Shown here: positions 8,452 to 16,712 of the stretch, in pieces | Layout of the letters: each line of letters begins with the position of its first letter | Position numbering within the stretch: the first letter of the stretch is position 1 | NCBI GenBank assembly: GCA_048262715.1 | Contig: JBLXEV010000005.1 | Coordinates: 124,001 to 188,000, forward strand | Source of the DNA: Albirhodobacter sp048262715 | GTDB lineage: Bacteria; Pseudomonadota; Alphaproteobacteria; Rhodobacterales; Rhodobacteraceae | DNA length: 64,000 nt | Direction: 5' to 3' | The notes under the pieces: generated by a model | The model's input: the letters and a program-made list of their open reading frames with translations, nothing else | Told to the model about the DNA's origin: nothing | The model's database searches: none | Position numbers and translations under genes: made by a program

Positions 8452-9521
8452 GCGCCCGCGGCGAAGACAACTGCATCACGCGGATGGATCCAGATTCGCC
8501 CTGCGCCACGGGGTTGTGGGGTATTCACGCTGAGACGCAATGCCGATCCGGCCACATAGGCCTCCTGCTCAAAGTGATCCCCCAGATAGCTTTCGGCCCC
8601 GAACTGGACCCGTATTTCCGTCGCGCCCTCCATCGGGGCGCATTGGATCAAATGCGGGCGGATCGCCAGAAGCTGGTCGCCCGCAGGCAGATCCGGCAGG
8701 GGCGTGTGCGCACGGATCACCTGCCCGTCCGCCAGCCGCACCTCACAGGCTCCGCTCACGCCGCCAACCACACCTGTCACCGCCAGCAAATTCGCATTGC
8801 CGATAAAGCTTGCCGCGAAAGGATGGATCGGATCGCGGTAAATCTCTTGCGGTGTCCCGAGTTGCACCACTTTCCCGCCGCGCATTACCACGATCCGGTC
8901 CGACATCGCCAATGCCTCATCCTGATCATGGGTCACGTAGATCGTCGTAAGACCAAGTTCGCGCTGGATATCTTTGAGCCAGATCCGCGCCTGCTGCCGC
9001 AATTGGGCATCAAGGTTCGACAAAGGCTCATCGAGCAGCAATAGCGGCGGGCGGAAAACGATGGCCCGCGCCAGAGCAACCCGTTGTTGCTGCCCGCCCG
9101 AAAGCTCTCCCGGATAGCGTTTTGTCATAGGGCCCAACTCGACAAGCTCCAGCGCCTCGGCAATGCGCTTTTTACGGTCAGCGGCAGGGACTTTACGCAG
9201 CTTTAGCGACATCCCCACGTTGTCTTCCACCGTCAGATGAGGCCACAGTGCATAGCTTTGAAACACAACGCCAAACCCGCGCGCTTCGGGCGGCAGATAG
9301 GTGCCGGATGCGGCATCCACAAGCACACGATCCCCGAAGGAGATCCGCCCCCCCGTTGGCTGATCCAAGCCCGCAATCGCCGAAAGCGTTGTCGATTTCC
9401 CGCAGCCCGATGGGCCGAGCAGGGTCAGGAATTCGCCATCCGAGACACGGAGGTTGATCCCGTCAATGGCAAGCGCTTTGCCATAGCGGCGTGAGACATC
9501 TTTGAGAATGAGATCAGTCAT
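8448..9521 (-). CDS. ABC importer ATPase (PotA/FbpC type)
   Basis: 357 residues. Walker A GPSGCGKST near residue 38, a Q-loop in VVFQSYALWPHLTV, signature LSGGQQQRVALARA, Walker B LLLLDEPLSNLD and the switch His in YVTHDQDEALAMSD. A C-terminal TOBE-like regulatory domain (about 250-357) is typical of Fe3+, spermidine/putrescine and 2-aminoethylphosphonate importers. It overlaps the permease gene by 8 bp and the GntR gene by 4 bp. Confidence 0.94.
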   Translation of the reverse strand: MTDLILKDVSRRYGKALAIDGINLRVSDGEFLTLLGPSGCGKSTTLSAIAGLDQPTGGRISFGDRVLVDAASGTYLPPEARGFGVVFQSYALWPHLTVEDNVGMSLKLRKVPAADRKKRIAEALELVELGPMTKRYPGELSGGQQQRVALARAIVFRPPLLLLDEPLSNLDAQLRQQARIWLKDIQRELGLTTIYVTHDQDEALAMSDRIVVMRGGKVVQLGTPQEIYRDPIHPFAASFIGNANLLAVTGVVGGVSGACEVRLADGQVIRAHTPLPDLPAGDQLLAIRPHLIQCAPMEGATEIRVQFGAESYLGDHFEQEAYVAGSALRLSVNTPQPRGAGRIWIHPRDAVVFAAGA

Positions 9522-11247
9522 AGAGTTTTACCTTGAAAAGGAGGCGCGAGAGGATCAGCAGCGCGGCGATCATCACGATTTGCAGGGTTGCGAAAGCCGC
9601 GAGTTCTCCGACATCGCCATTCGTCCAGAGCGAGAGCATCGAGACGCCCATCACCTCCAACCCCGGTGCCATCAGGAAGATTGCGATGATGTAGGATTTA
9701 AGATGGAAGACGAAGAGCAGGATAAAGCTGCCCAAAAGCGCGGGTTTGAGCAGCGGCACCATGACCAACCGCATGGAACTGATCCAATCCGCCCCCACTG
9801 TGCGGGCGGCCTTATCGAGATCACGGCCGATCTGCACGATGGCTGGCTGGATCACCCCAAGCGCCAAAGGCAGCGTTGCCATCACATAGGCCACCACGAT
9901 GATGCCGATATTGCCCCGCAGCCAGCCCATCGGCGGCAAGATCACGGCCGCATAAAAGATCCCCAAACCGGTGATCATTCCCGGGATGACGCGCGGCGAA
10001 TACGCCAGCATCTCCAACGTGCCCGCGAATTTGAACGTCGAGCGCTGGATCACCAGCGCCACCGCCACCGCTAGCACTGTGCCGAAGGCGGCGGATAGCA
10101 GCGAGATTTCCACGGTGTTGGTAATCGCCCGAAGATTTGCCGGATTGCTGAACAGCTTCTCAAAATTCACCAGTGTCAGAACTTTGGAAATCGGCACCAG
10201 CGGCGACAGGAAGGAGGTGAAAGCGCGCAGCAGGATGCCCGCGACAGGGATCACCACCGCGACCAGCAAAAGCGCCGCGCTACACAGGGCCAACGGCCAG
10301 CGCAATTTTCCCAAGCTCAGCACCATCGGGCGAGATCCCTTGCCCTTCACCGTCTCGTATCGATGCCCTTGGCGCAGCAGGATGCGCTGCAATATCAACG
10401 CCGATCCGACCAACATCATCAGCAGCAAAGACGAGGCCGCGACCAGCCCATGGTTCGGATTCGACGCCGCGATCCCCTCGCCGTAGAGGAAGGTAGACAG
10501 CGTATCGATCCGCGCAGGACGTGCGAGAAACATAGGAATCGACAGGGTTTCAACCGCGATCACGAGGTTCAGCGCGGTCGACGTGATAATCGAAGGCACC
10601 ATCAGCGGCAGGGTCACCTTGCGCAGCACTTGCAGCGGCCCCGCCCCCACTGTGCGCGCCGCGCTTTCCAAGCTGGAATCCACCGAGCGCACCGCCCCGT
10701 AAAGGCAATAAAGATAGGCCAGAGGAGCCTGCGAGATTCCCGCTACCAAGGACATGCCTGCCAACGAATACAGGTTCCACGGCGCATCGCCCGCCTGCTG
10801 CGCGATGGATTGCGTGATGAAGCCGGACGGCCCGTACATCACGACCCACCCCAGCGCGAAAATAAGATGCGACAGATAGAGCGGCCACATCAGCACATCC
10901 CCCATAATCTGCCGCCCTGGAAGATCGGTGCGCCCGATCAAAAGCGCCGCGCCAATGCCCAGAACCTCGGCAATGATTACGCTAAACAGCGCAAAAGCGC
11001 CCGTCGTCAGGGCAATGCGGCCAATCCGCTCTGATTGCAGAATATCGGTGATATTCGAGAAGGTGAATTGCCACCCATCGGTATAGAGTGGGCGGTCCAC
11101 GAAGACCTGCACCAAAATCGGCAGTGCTGGCGCCAACATCAGGGCTGCCGTCACCATAAAGATCAGCCATTGCGCGAGACGGGCGCGATCAAAGGGCCTT
11201 TGTGTCCTGTGCTTACGCCAAGGGTTTGTCAGAGTCGCATCTGTCAT
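9514..11247 (-). CDS. ABC importer permease with two fused membrane domains (FbpB type)
   Basis: 577 residues from the ATG at 11247, chosen because AAGGA lies 7 bases upstream; earlier in-frame starts lack this. About twelve membrane segments form two BPD_transp_1 domains. Each has an EAA loop (SLESAARTVGAGPLQVLRKVTLPLMVP near residue 190 and DLDKAARTVGADW near 490, which contact the ATPase). This fused arrangement is typical of Fe3+/AfuB-type and some phosphonate or polyamine importers. It forms one transporter with the ATPase and the upstream binding protein. Confidence 0.92.
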   Translation of the reverse strand: MTDATLTNPWRKHRTQRPFDRARLAQWLIFMVTAALMLAPALPILVQVFVDRPLYTDGWQFTFSNITDILQSERIGRIALTTGAFALFSVIIAEVLGIGAALLIGRTDLPGRQIMGDVLMWPLYLSHLIFALGWVVMYGPSGFITQSIAQQAGDAPWNLYSLAGMSLVAGISQAPLAYLYCLYGAVRSVDSSLESAARTVGAGPLQVLRKVTLPLMVPSIITSTALNLVIAVETLSIPMFLARPARIDTLSTFLYGEGIAASNPNHGLVAASSLLLMMLVGSALILQRILLRQGHRYETVKGKGSRPMVLSLGKLRWPLALCSAALLLVAVVIPVAGILLRAFTSFLSPLVPISKVLTLVNFEKLFSNPANLRAITNTVEISLLSAAFGTVLAVAVALVIQRSTFKFAGTLEMLAYSPRVIPGMITGLGIFYAAVILPPMGWLRGNIGIIVVAYVMATLPLALGVIQPAIVQIGRDLDKAARTVGADWISSMRLVMVPLLKPALLGSFILLFVFHLKSYIIAIFLMAPGLEVMGVSMLSLWTNGDVGELAAFATLQIVMIAALLILSRLLFKVKLYD

Positions 11248-11319
11248 GGGCATGTCCTTCGGGGGATGTCCTTTTGGGAAGGGGTTGGCGGCGGAATGCA
11301 AGGGCCAACCCCTTTGGAT

Positions 11320-12411
11320 TTACATCTTGAAGGCATCGCCCCAACGGGCAGTGAAGGCTTCAAAATCGGCAACCATATCAGGGTTATAATCGATCAGGAT
11401 CAGCTTTTCCTCATCTCCAATCGCCGCGATCACCTCATCCAGCGAATAGGCATTTTCGGCCTCAGGCATGACTCCGGGGCGGTAGGGGGTCAAATTTCCT
11501 TCCGCGACGGCATATTGCCCCGGCTCGGAGAGCACGAAATCGAGGAATACCCGCGCGGCCGCCTGATGCGGGGCCTTATCAGTGATCCCCATGCCGCGCA
11601 AAAAGACGGGCGTGCCATCGGAGGGGAAGGCCCAGCCGAGAACCTGCTCGAGCGCCGGATCCATCCGGCTCAGGACAACAGGCGCGGAGACGAAGAAGGA
11701 GGAGGCCAACTCCCCCGTCAGGGTACGCTCAATCATCCCGCCCGCACCGCCACCGGGACGGGTCATCGGGCCTGCGGAGGCAAACCAATCCCAAGCCTCC
11801 TCGCCATGATATTTGGCAAACGCATAGCCAATCGCGCCCCCGAACGCATAGCGTCCGTCGTAGGTGCCAACCTTGCCCTCAAAGACCTCGGGATGCGCTT
11901 TGATGTTGGCGAAATAGGTCTCCATCGAGGTGGCTTGCAGATCAGCTGGCACGGTGAGCTTGTTATAGATCGTGACCATTGGATCCGTCGAAAAGGTGTA
12001 GAGGCCGGTCTCGGGATAGGACCAAGCGGGCAGGTTCTCGCGCTCGGGCGAGAGGTAACCATCCAACGTGCCCGCGTTCACCGCGCGCACCCAATCGGTG
12101 ATCGAATTCGCGATGATCAGATCCGCGCTCTCAACGCCCGTTCCCGTTTCCGCATCATAGCGAGAGAACGCCTCTGACGGGCCCATTTCAATCGTTTCGA
12201 CTTGGATCTCTGGATAGGCATCGTTGAAGGCCCGTACCACCGGATCAAGGTTTAGGCTCGAGAGGTTGGTGTAGATCAGCAACGAGCCTTCGGTCTTCGC
12301 TTGGGCGATCAACGCGGCATACTTAGCGGGATATCCGGCGGGCGGCGTTTGCGCTTGGCCCGCATGCGCGAGCAAGAGGGCCGAGGCCCCGATGAGACTA
12401 AAACGAGTCAT
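11320..12411 (-). CDS. ABC importer extracellular solute-binding protein (type AfuA/Fe3+ or polyamine)
   Basis: 363 residues starting MTRFSLIGASALLLAHAGQAQ, a Sec signal peptide; the ATG at 12411 has GGAG upstream, and longer readings have no signal peptide. The mature part matches the family-1/6 binding proteins (LIAQAKTEGSLLIYTN, ADLIIANS, TIYNK, FLRGMGITDKAPHQAAARVFLDFVLSEPGQ). It belongs with the permease and ATPase downstream. Iron is only one option: the amidase, peptidase and hydrolase genes in the same operon make a small organic amide or amino-acid derivative more likely, as an inference. Confidence 0.9.
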   Translation of the reverse strand: MTRFSLIGASALLLAHAGQAQTPPAGYPAKYAALIAQAKTEGSLLIYTNLSSLNLDPVVRAFNDAYPEIQVETIEMGPSEAFSRYDAETGTGVESADLIIANSITDWVRAVNAGTLDGYLSPERENLPAWSYPETGLYTFSTDPMVTIYNKLTVPADLQATSMETYFANIKAHPEVFEGKVGTYDGRYAFGGAIGYAFAKYHGEEAWDWFASAGPMTRPGGGAGGMIERTLTGELASSFFVSAPVVLSRMDPALEQVLGWAFPSDGTPVFLRGMGITDKAPHQAAARVFLDFVLSEPGQYAVAEGNLTPYRPGVMPEAENAYSLDEVIAAIGDEEKLILIDYNPDMVADFEAFTARWGDAFKM

Positions 12412-13258
12412 TGTTTTCTCCTGTTGGTCGGGTGGAGGTGCTTGCTTTTTCTGGGGCGAGCCAATCGCGCATCCTGAGCGAAACGGCCTCGGCGCAGGGG
12501 GCAAGCTGATGCCCCGCACCGGAAATTTCTGTCAGCGTAACAGGCGCGCCGAGCGCCAGAAGGCTCTCATATAGCGCGCGGGCTTTCTCGATCCGCGTCG
12601 CCCCTGCCACGCCCGCCGCCGCCGCGCCGTAGCGCGTGCCTAAACCACGATTAACGAGCCCAGCCGCGCAATCCTCGCTGCCCACAAACAGCGCCGTGCG
12701 CAAACGGGAAAGCCCGAGCACATCAGGGGCTTCGCCCACGGCCGCCTGCGCGCCGTCAAGACCCGGCCACCACGCAAGATCCTCGCGCAGCAACGTCACG
12801 CCGCCGGGGGCGGCGAGCAAAAGCCCGTCGAGCTGACGCGCCCTGAACAGGGCGTATCGCTGCGCGAACTGCGCTCCGCCGGAGAACCCGAAGAGCCAGA
12901 TCTGCCGTGGAGGGGCGCGCAATTGCCCCAACGCCTCCGCCAAAATCGCATCCATCAGCGGGAGATATTCAGTGCCACCGCCCGCCAGAAACTTGTAGTC
13001 ATCTGCGGTATCGCACCCGTCAATCTGGGCGGGAAATAGCGGCAAAAGAAGGGAAATCTTCTGATCCATCCCGAGGCCACGGACCAGCCCCGCCACATCT
13101 CGATCGCTGCCATGCGCGGCAATGAGCAACGGCGCGCCAGCACAATCGGCCTCACGCAGAACATAGCGCCAATGGGTTCCTGAAAGGGTGGCTGCGGGCA
13201 ATCCGTATAGGGGGTCGGCGGGTCGCGTTGCCGCCGCCGGCGTGGAGATCACTGTCAT
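12398..13258 (-). CDS. Alpha/beta hydrolase (PHB depolymerase/phospholipase-like)
   Basis: 286 residues with an alpha/beta hydrolase core: LLIAAHGSDRD at the oxyanion strand, nucleophile elbow GFSGGAQFAQRYAL with the Ser near residue 126, an acid near LFVGSEDCAAG and the His in ISGAGHQLAPC. No signal peptide, so it is cytoplasmic. Its last 14 bases overlap the start of the binding-protein gene, which places it at the head of the importer transcript, 126 bp below the nitrilase. The substrate is unknown; it likely hydrolyses an ester or amide brought in by the importer. Confidence 0.82.
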   Translation of the reverse strand: MTVISTPAAATRPADPLYGLPAATLSGTHWRYVLREADCAGAPLLIAAHGSDRDVAGLVRGLGMDQKISLLLPLFPAQIDGCDTADDYKFLAGGGTEYLPLMDAILAEALGQLRAPPRQIWLFGFSGGAQFAQRYALFRARQLDGLLLAAPGGVTLLREDLAWWPGLDGAQAAVGEAPDVLGLSRLRTALFVGSEDCAAGLVNRGLGTRYGAAAAGVAGATRIEKARALYESLLALGAPVTLTEISGAGHQLAPCAEAVSLRMRDWLAPEKASTSTRPTGENNDSF

Positions 13259-13384
13259 GACGCCTCTTCCCGTTTTCGGCCTTCATACTGGCTCGGTACG
13301 CAAGCAACCAGAATAGGTGCATAAATTGGCGCCAATTTTTGACAGATGGGCAATCCGCGCGGGCGGGCCCATCGCCACGTCAGA

Positions 13385-14215
13385 TCATTGCGCATAGCTC
13401 ACCTCGCCAATCGCACGGGTTTGCGACAGAACAGGCAATCGGCGGCGCGCGTCCAAAACCTGCTGCGGGTCGATCTGCGCCAAACTCACCGTCGGTTCCT
13501 CCCCAGCGGCAGCAAGCACCTCGCCCATCGGCGATATGATCCGCGAGTGACCGTAAGTCGCCACCCCGTCGCGCACCCCGCATTGCGCGGCGGCCACGAC
13601 ATAGGACCCCGTTTCAATCGCGCGCGCCCTGAGCAACGTCTCCCAATGCAGCGGACCTGTGACCGGAGAGAACGAAGCCGGGATCATCAGCACCCCTGCC
13701 CCGGCAGCCGCCAGCGCGCGGAACAAATAGGGGAACCGCAGATCATAACAGATCGCAAGGCCGAGCCGATGCCCTGCCGCGTCACACATCACCGCCCCGC
13801 GTTCGCCCGGCGCCACGGCGCGACTCTCAATGAAATCCCCAGCCCCTCCCAAGGCCACGTCAAAGGTGTGGAGCTTATCGTAGCGCGCAACGATCCGGCC
13901 CTCGGGCGAGATTATATGGGATCGATTCCAAACCCGGTTGCCGTCTTCCGTTCGTAGCAGAAGCGATCCTGTGTGCAGCCAAATTCCCAATTCCGCCGCC
14001 AGCGCCATGCAGAGCGAAAGGGTTTTATCCTCGGCTTCGGGCAGGCACAGGCGGGGGTAGGCCATCTGGTCTTTGAGCAGGATATTCGCAGCCTCAGGCA
14101 GGCTGACAACCTGCGCCCCTTGCGCCGCAGCAGACCGCACGAGTGTCTCAATCGTCGCCATGTTCTGTGCCATATCGGCGGTCGAACACATCTGTAGGGT
14201 CGCGAAAACGGTCAT
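13385..14215 (-). CDS. Carbon-nitrogen hydrolase (nitrilase superfamily, Nit/omega-amidase branch)
   Basis: 276 residues from the ATG at 14215 (ATGA overlap with the upstream hydrolase; a longer upstream reading is not needed). The Glu-Lys-Cys triad is visible: E in SLPEAANIL, K in ARYDKLHTF and C156 in AICYDLRFPYLF. The text around ASFSPVTGPLHWETLLRARAIET is typical of the Nit1/omega-amidase branch, which hydrolyses omega-amides such as alpha-ketoglutaramate or deaminated glutathione. With the preceding peptidase-like gene it points to amide degradation. Confidence 0.9.
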   Translation of the reverse strand: MTVFATLQMCSTADMAQNMATIETLVRSAAAQGAQVVSLPEAANILLKDQMAYPRLCLPEAEDKTLSLCMALAAELGIWLHTGSLLLRTEDGNRVWNRSHIISPEGRIVARYDKLHTFDVALGGAGDFIESRAVAPGERGAVMCDAAGHRLGLAICYDLRFPYLFRALAAAGAGVLMIPASFSPVTGPLHWETLLRARAIETGSYVVAAAQCGVRDGVATYGHSRIISPMGEVLAAAGEEPTVSLAQIDPQQVLDARRRLPVLSQTRAIGEVSYAQ

Positions 14216-15141
14216 AGCGTGCTCCTGCGCAGAAAATCGGAAACGACCGCCATGCAGAGGCCATATTCCTCGACATGCGGCATATGGCTGGACTTCCCGA
14301 GGATCAGCCATTCCGCCTTCGGGATCCGTTCCGCATAGGCCTCGGCGGCGCGGGGGGTGGCCTCATCGAAGCGCCCCGTCAGCACCAGCGTCGGCGCGTC
14401 AACAAGGTGCAGATGATCCTCAATCGTCCAGTCTTTCAGCGTGCCAATCACATGGAATTCGGTCGGCCCGTTCATCGTGTGATAGACGGTGGGATCGTTT
14501 GAGATCGCATCAAACGTCGCCGTCACCTCGGGTGGCCACGGTGTTTTACGGCACACATGGGCGCGGTAGAACACCTCCGTCGCGGCGAGATATTCAGGAT
14601 GGGCATAATCGCCCCGTTCTTCATGCGCCAAGAGGACCGCGTGAATGCCATCCGGCAATTCCCGCCTCAGGCGCGTGGCCTCTGCGACCCAAAGCGGGAA
14701 CGAACTTGGGGAATTGGCGATGATCAAGGCTTTCAGTCCCGCAGGCCTGCGCACCGCATGCTCTGCTGCCAACATTCCGCCCCAGCTCTGACCAAGGAGG
14801 CAATAGCGCTTGGAAATGCCTAAGTGGGAGATCAGGCACGCCAGCTCCTCCAAAAACAGATCCACCGTCCAGAAACCCGCATCCGCCTTTGGCAAATGGG
14901 TGGATCGCCCATTTCCGAGCTGATCGTAATGTACGACCGCACGGCCCGTGGACGCGATCGCTTTATAGGCGTCAACATAGTCATGCGTGCAGCCCGGGCC
15001 GCCATGCACCACGATCAACGGCGCAAGCCCGCTGCCCAAATCCCCCGTCACACGGTACCATGTCTCGTATCCCAGAAACGGACAAAACCCCTCTATGGCC
15101 CCTATCTGTTCAGGCGGGTGCGGCATGGGCGGGTGCGGCAT
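14212..15141 (-). CDS. Proline iminopeptidase-like alpha/beta hydrolase (S33)
   Basis: 309 residues. Oxyanion motif HGGPG near residue 42, nucleophile elbow GQSWGG with S119, an Asp in TGRFDEATP and the His in KSSHMPHVEE form the S33 triad. Family members release N-terminal proline or hydrolyse amino acid amides. The start at 15141 follows GAGG; the first 30 bases are a tandem duplication (15113-15142), so the protein begins MPHPPMPHPP. In PipR/OryR/PsoR loci of plant-associated bacteria such a pip gene sits beside a LuxR solo that activates it; a LuxR solo lies 0.9 kb away here. Confidence 0.88.
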   Translation of the reverse strand: MPHPPMPHPPEQIGAIEGFCPFLGYETWYRVTGDLGSGLAPLIVVHGGPGCTHDYVDAYKAIASTGRAVVHYDQLGNGRSTHLPKADAGFWTVDLFLEELACLISHLGISKRYCLLGQSWGGMLAAEHAVRRPAGLKALIIANSPSSFPLWVAEATRLRRELPDGIHAVLLAHEERGDYAHPEYLAATEVFYRAHVCRKTPWPPEVTATFDAISNDPTVYHTMNGPTEFHVIGTLKDWTIEDHLHLVDAPTLVLTGRFDEATPRAAEAYAERIPKAEWLILGKSSHMPHVEEYGLCMAVVSDFLRRSTL

Positions 15142-15142
15142 G
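15113..15142. repeat. 15-bp perfect tandem duplication over a start codon
   Basis: GGCGGGTGCGGCATG occurs twice in direct tandem (15113-15127 and 15128-15142). On the minus strand each copy holds an ATG in the same frame, giving the pip-like gene two consecutive possible starts and a repeated MPHPP pentapeptide. Confidence 0.9.
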
Positions 15143-15200
15143 GCAAAATTCCTCGTGCGGTCGATCCTTTTGCCAAGATGCCCCACCACGCCCCGTGCCC

Positions 15201-15219
15201 GTAAGCTGTCAGATCTTAC
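15201..15219. promoter_or_regulatory. Lux-box-like 19-bp palindrome between pip and aldolase genes
   Basis: GTAAG-N9-CTTAC, with two further matching pairs inside, centred at 15210. It lies 59 bases above the pip-like start (minus strand) and 54 bases above the aldolase start (plus strand), so one bound dimer could control both. Size and symmetry fit a LuxR-type binding site. A LuxR solo is encoded nearby; binding is inferred, not shown. Confidence 0.5.
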
Positions 15220-15273
15220 ACCCTTCCACCCGCGCGGATCTGACGCCATGATCGCGCCAAACGGAGATTGCCC

Positions 15274-16032
15274 ATGACATCGCTGCGCCAAACCCTTTTG
15301 TCGGGAACACGACTTCCCGCGGCCTTTTTGTTCCTCGGCCAGCCCGACGTGGCCGAGATTATAGGCCTTGCCGGATTTCCGCTTCTGATCGTGGATCGTG
15401 AGCACGCCGCCGCCGATCTGAGTGGCGCATTGCATGAGCTGCGCGCGGTGCGCAGCACCTCCGATGCGTTTGTAATGATCCGCACGCCGAACGGCAGTGC
15501 TGCTGCGATAAAGCCAATGTTGGATGCGGGGTTTGACGGGGTGATGATCCCCGATGTGCAATCGGCACAAGAGGCGCAAGCTATCGCGCAAGCTGCCCGT
15601 TATGCGCCAATGGGACGGCGCGGCGCGCAGTTCACCGTGTCGCGCGCTGCGCGCTACGGAGCGGAAGCAGGTCATGCAGAAAAGGCCAATGACGGGCTTC
15701 TCGTCGCCGTCATGATCGAGAGCCGTGCCGGCTTTGACGCCATTGAAGAGATCGCAGCAGTCGAGGGGATCGATATGCTGTTCCTCGGTCCGCTGGACCT
15801 GACAACCGATTTCGGCGCGTTTGGCGATCTCGCCTCCACCAATCTCATTGCAGCACTGCGCGCAGCCGAGCGGCGCATCTTGGCAACGGGGAAGCTCCTT
15901 GGGGGCGCGGCCCTGCCCAGCGAGCCGCCGAAGGCGATGTTTGCGCGCGGCTATAGCATGGTCAGCGCCACATCGGATGTCAGCCTGTTGCGCGATGCGG
16001 CGGCGCAAGCGCTTCATGTGATCCAACCGTGA
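15274..16032 (+). CDS. HpcH/HpaI family aldolase
   Basis: 252 residues. It carries the class II pyruvate-aldolase features: VDREHA (the His-containing base loop), MIRTPN (Arg that stabilises the enolate), a metal-binding Glu in MIESRAGFDAI and Asp in LFLGPLDLTTD. Members cleave or form 4-hydroxy-2-oxo acids or 2-oxo-3-deoxy sugar acids. The ATG at 15274 is preferred to a TTG at 15268 because GGAG lies upstream. The 3' end overlaps the LuxR gene tail-to-tail by 19 bp. It is shorter than typical HpaI (about 265), with little lost except at the ends. Confidence 0.88.
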   Translation: MTSLRQTLLSGTRLPAAFLFLGQPDVAEIIGLAGFPLLIVDREHAAADLSGALHELRAVRSTSDAFVMIRTPNGSAAAIKPMLDAGFDGVMIPDVQSAQEAQAIAQAARYAPMGRRGAQFTVSRAARYGAEAGHAEKANDGLLVAVMIESRAGFDAIEEIAAVEGIDMLFLGPLDLTTDFGAFGDLASTNLIAALRAAERRILATGKLLGGAALPSEPPKAMFARGYSMVSATSDVSLLRDAAAQALHVIQP

Positions 16033-16709
16033 CGCGTGGCCAGCGCGACGGCATGGCTGCGGTTACGTGCGCCCAGCTTGCCCCCCGCCGCCTGCAAATG
16101 TTTCACCACCATGCTCTCGGACCGGCCTAGCGCGTAGGCGATTTGCTTGGCCGAGAGGCCTTCCGCCGTCAGCGCGAGACATTCCGCCTCGCGTGGCGAG
16201 AGCTGGCTGTTCCTGTGGCGCGGCAGATCCGCCGAGAGACGATCTTGTAGGCGGTAGGCCGCCAGCGCAAAACTCCCCAGAACAGTGCCCGAAGGTATGC
16301 CCTCCGGCATAAACACCGTGACCGTCGCAAACCCGCAATTGGGCAGATGCAGCGGAACCGTCATCCCGCGCGCAAGATGCCACCCGTGCAGGCGCTCGGA
16401 GACCTCGCGGACCTCGGCGCGGCCCAAATCCTTGGCAATGAGCGAGGGCTCGTTGCGGTGGTAGCTCCACAGAAACGGTTGAGAGATTTCCGCCGCAAGC
16501 TGTTGTACTGGGTCGGCACGATAGAGGGCCAAACCGCACCAATCCGCAACCAATCTCTCGGCCACCCCCCTTGCCTCAATTACCTCCGGCAGCGTGAATT
16601 TCGCGGGATCGGTGGAAAACTTCGCGGTAGAATAATCATAGACAAAGCCCAGAGCGCCCGCAGGGCAGGCCGCAAACGCCGCGTCCACATGATCCGAGAT
16701 CCCCGCCAT
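16014..16709 (-). CDS. LuxR family regulator with autoinducer-binding domain (LuxR solo)
   Basis: 231 residues. The N-terminal autoinducer-binding domain (about 10-165) retains DPV (D66, P67) and PFLW (W81), equivalent to TraR D70, P71 and W85, and GMTVPLH. Counting back from the Asp, the position of TraR Tyr61 is Trp57 and that of TraR Trp57 is Leu53. Replacement of Tyr61 by Trp is the hallmark reported for plant-responsive LuxR solos such as OryR and PsoR. The C-terminal HTH (LSPREAECLALTAEGLSAKQIA) is intact. No luxI gene is present. It follows the RraA-like gene by 3 bp. It probably controls the pip and/or aldolase promoters. Confidence 0.88.
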   Translation of the reverse strand: MAGISDHVDAAFAACPAGALGFVYDYSTAKFSTDPAKFTLPEVIEARGVAERLVADWCGLALYRADPVQQLAAEISQPFLWSYHRNEPSLIAKDLGRAEVREVSERLHGWHLARGMTVPLHLPNCGFATVTVFMPEGIPSGTVLGSFALAAYRLQDRLSADLPRHRNSQLSPREAECLALTAEGLSAKQIAYALGRSESMVVKHLQAAGGKLGARNRSHAVALATRHGWIT

Positions 16710-16712
16710 CGC

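Noticed and set aside
14212..16026. 604-codon reading of the pip-like gene
   Set aside because: The first 295 codons run through the oppositely oriented aldolase gene and are low-complexity; the S33 domain starts at 15141 with its own ribosome site.
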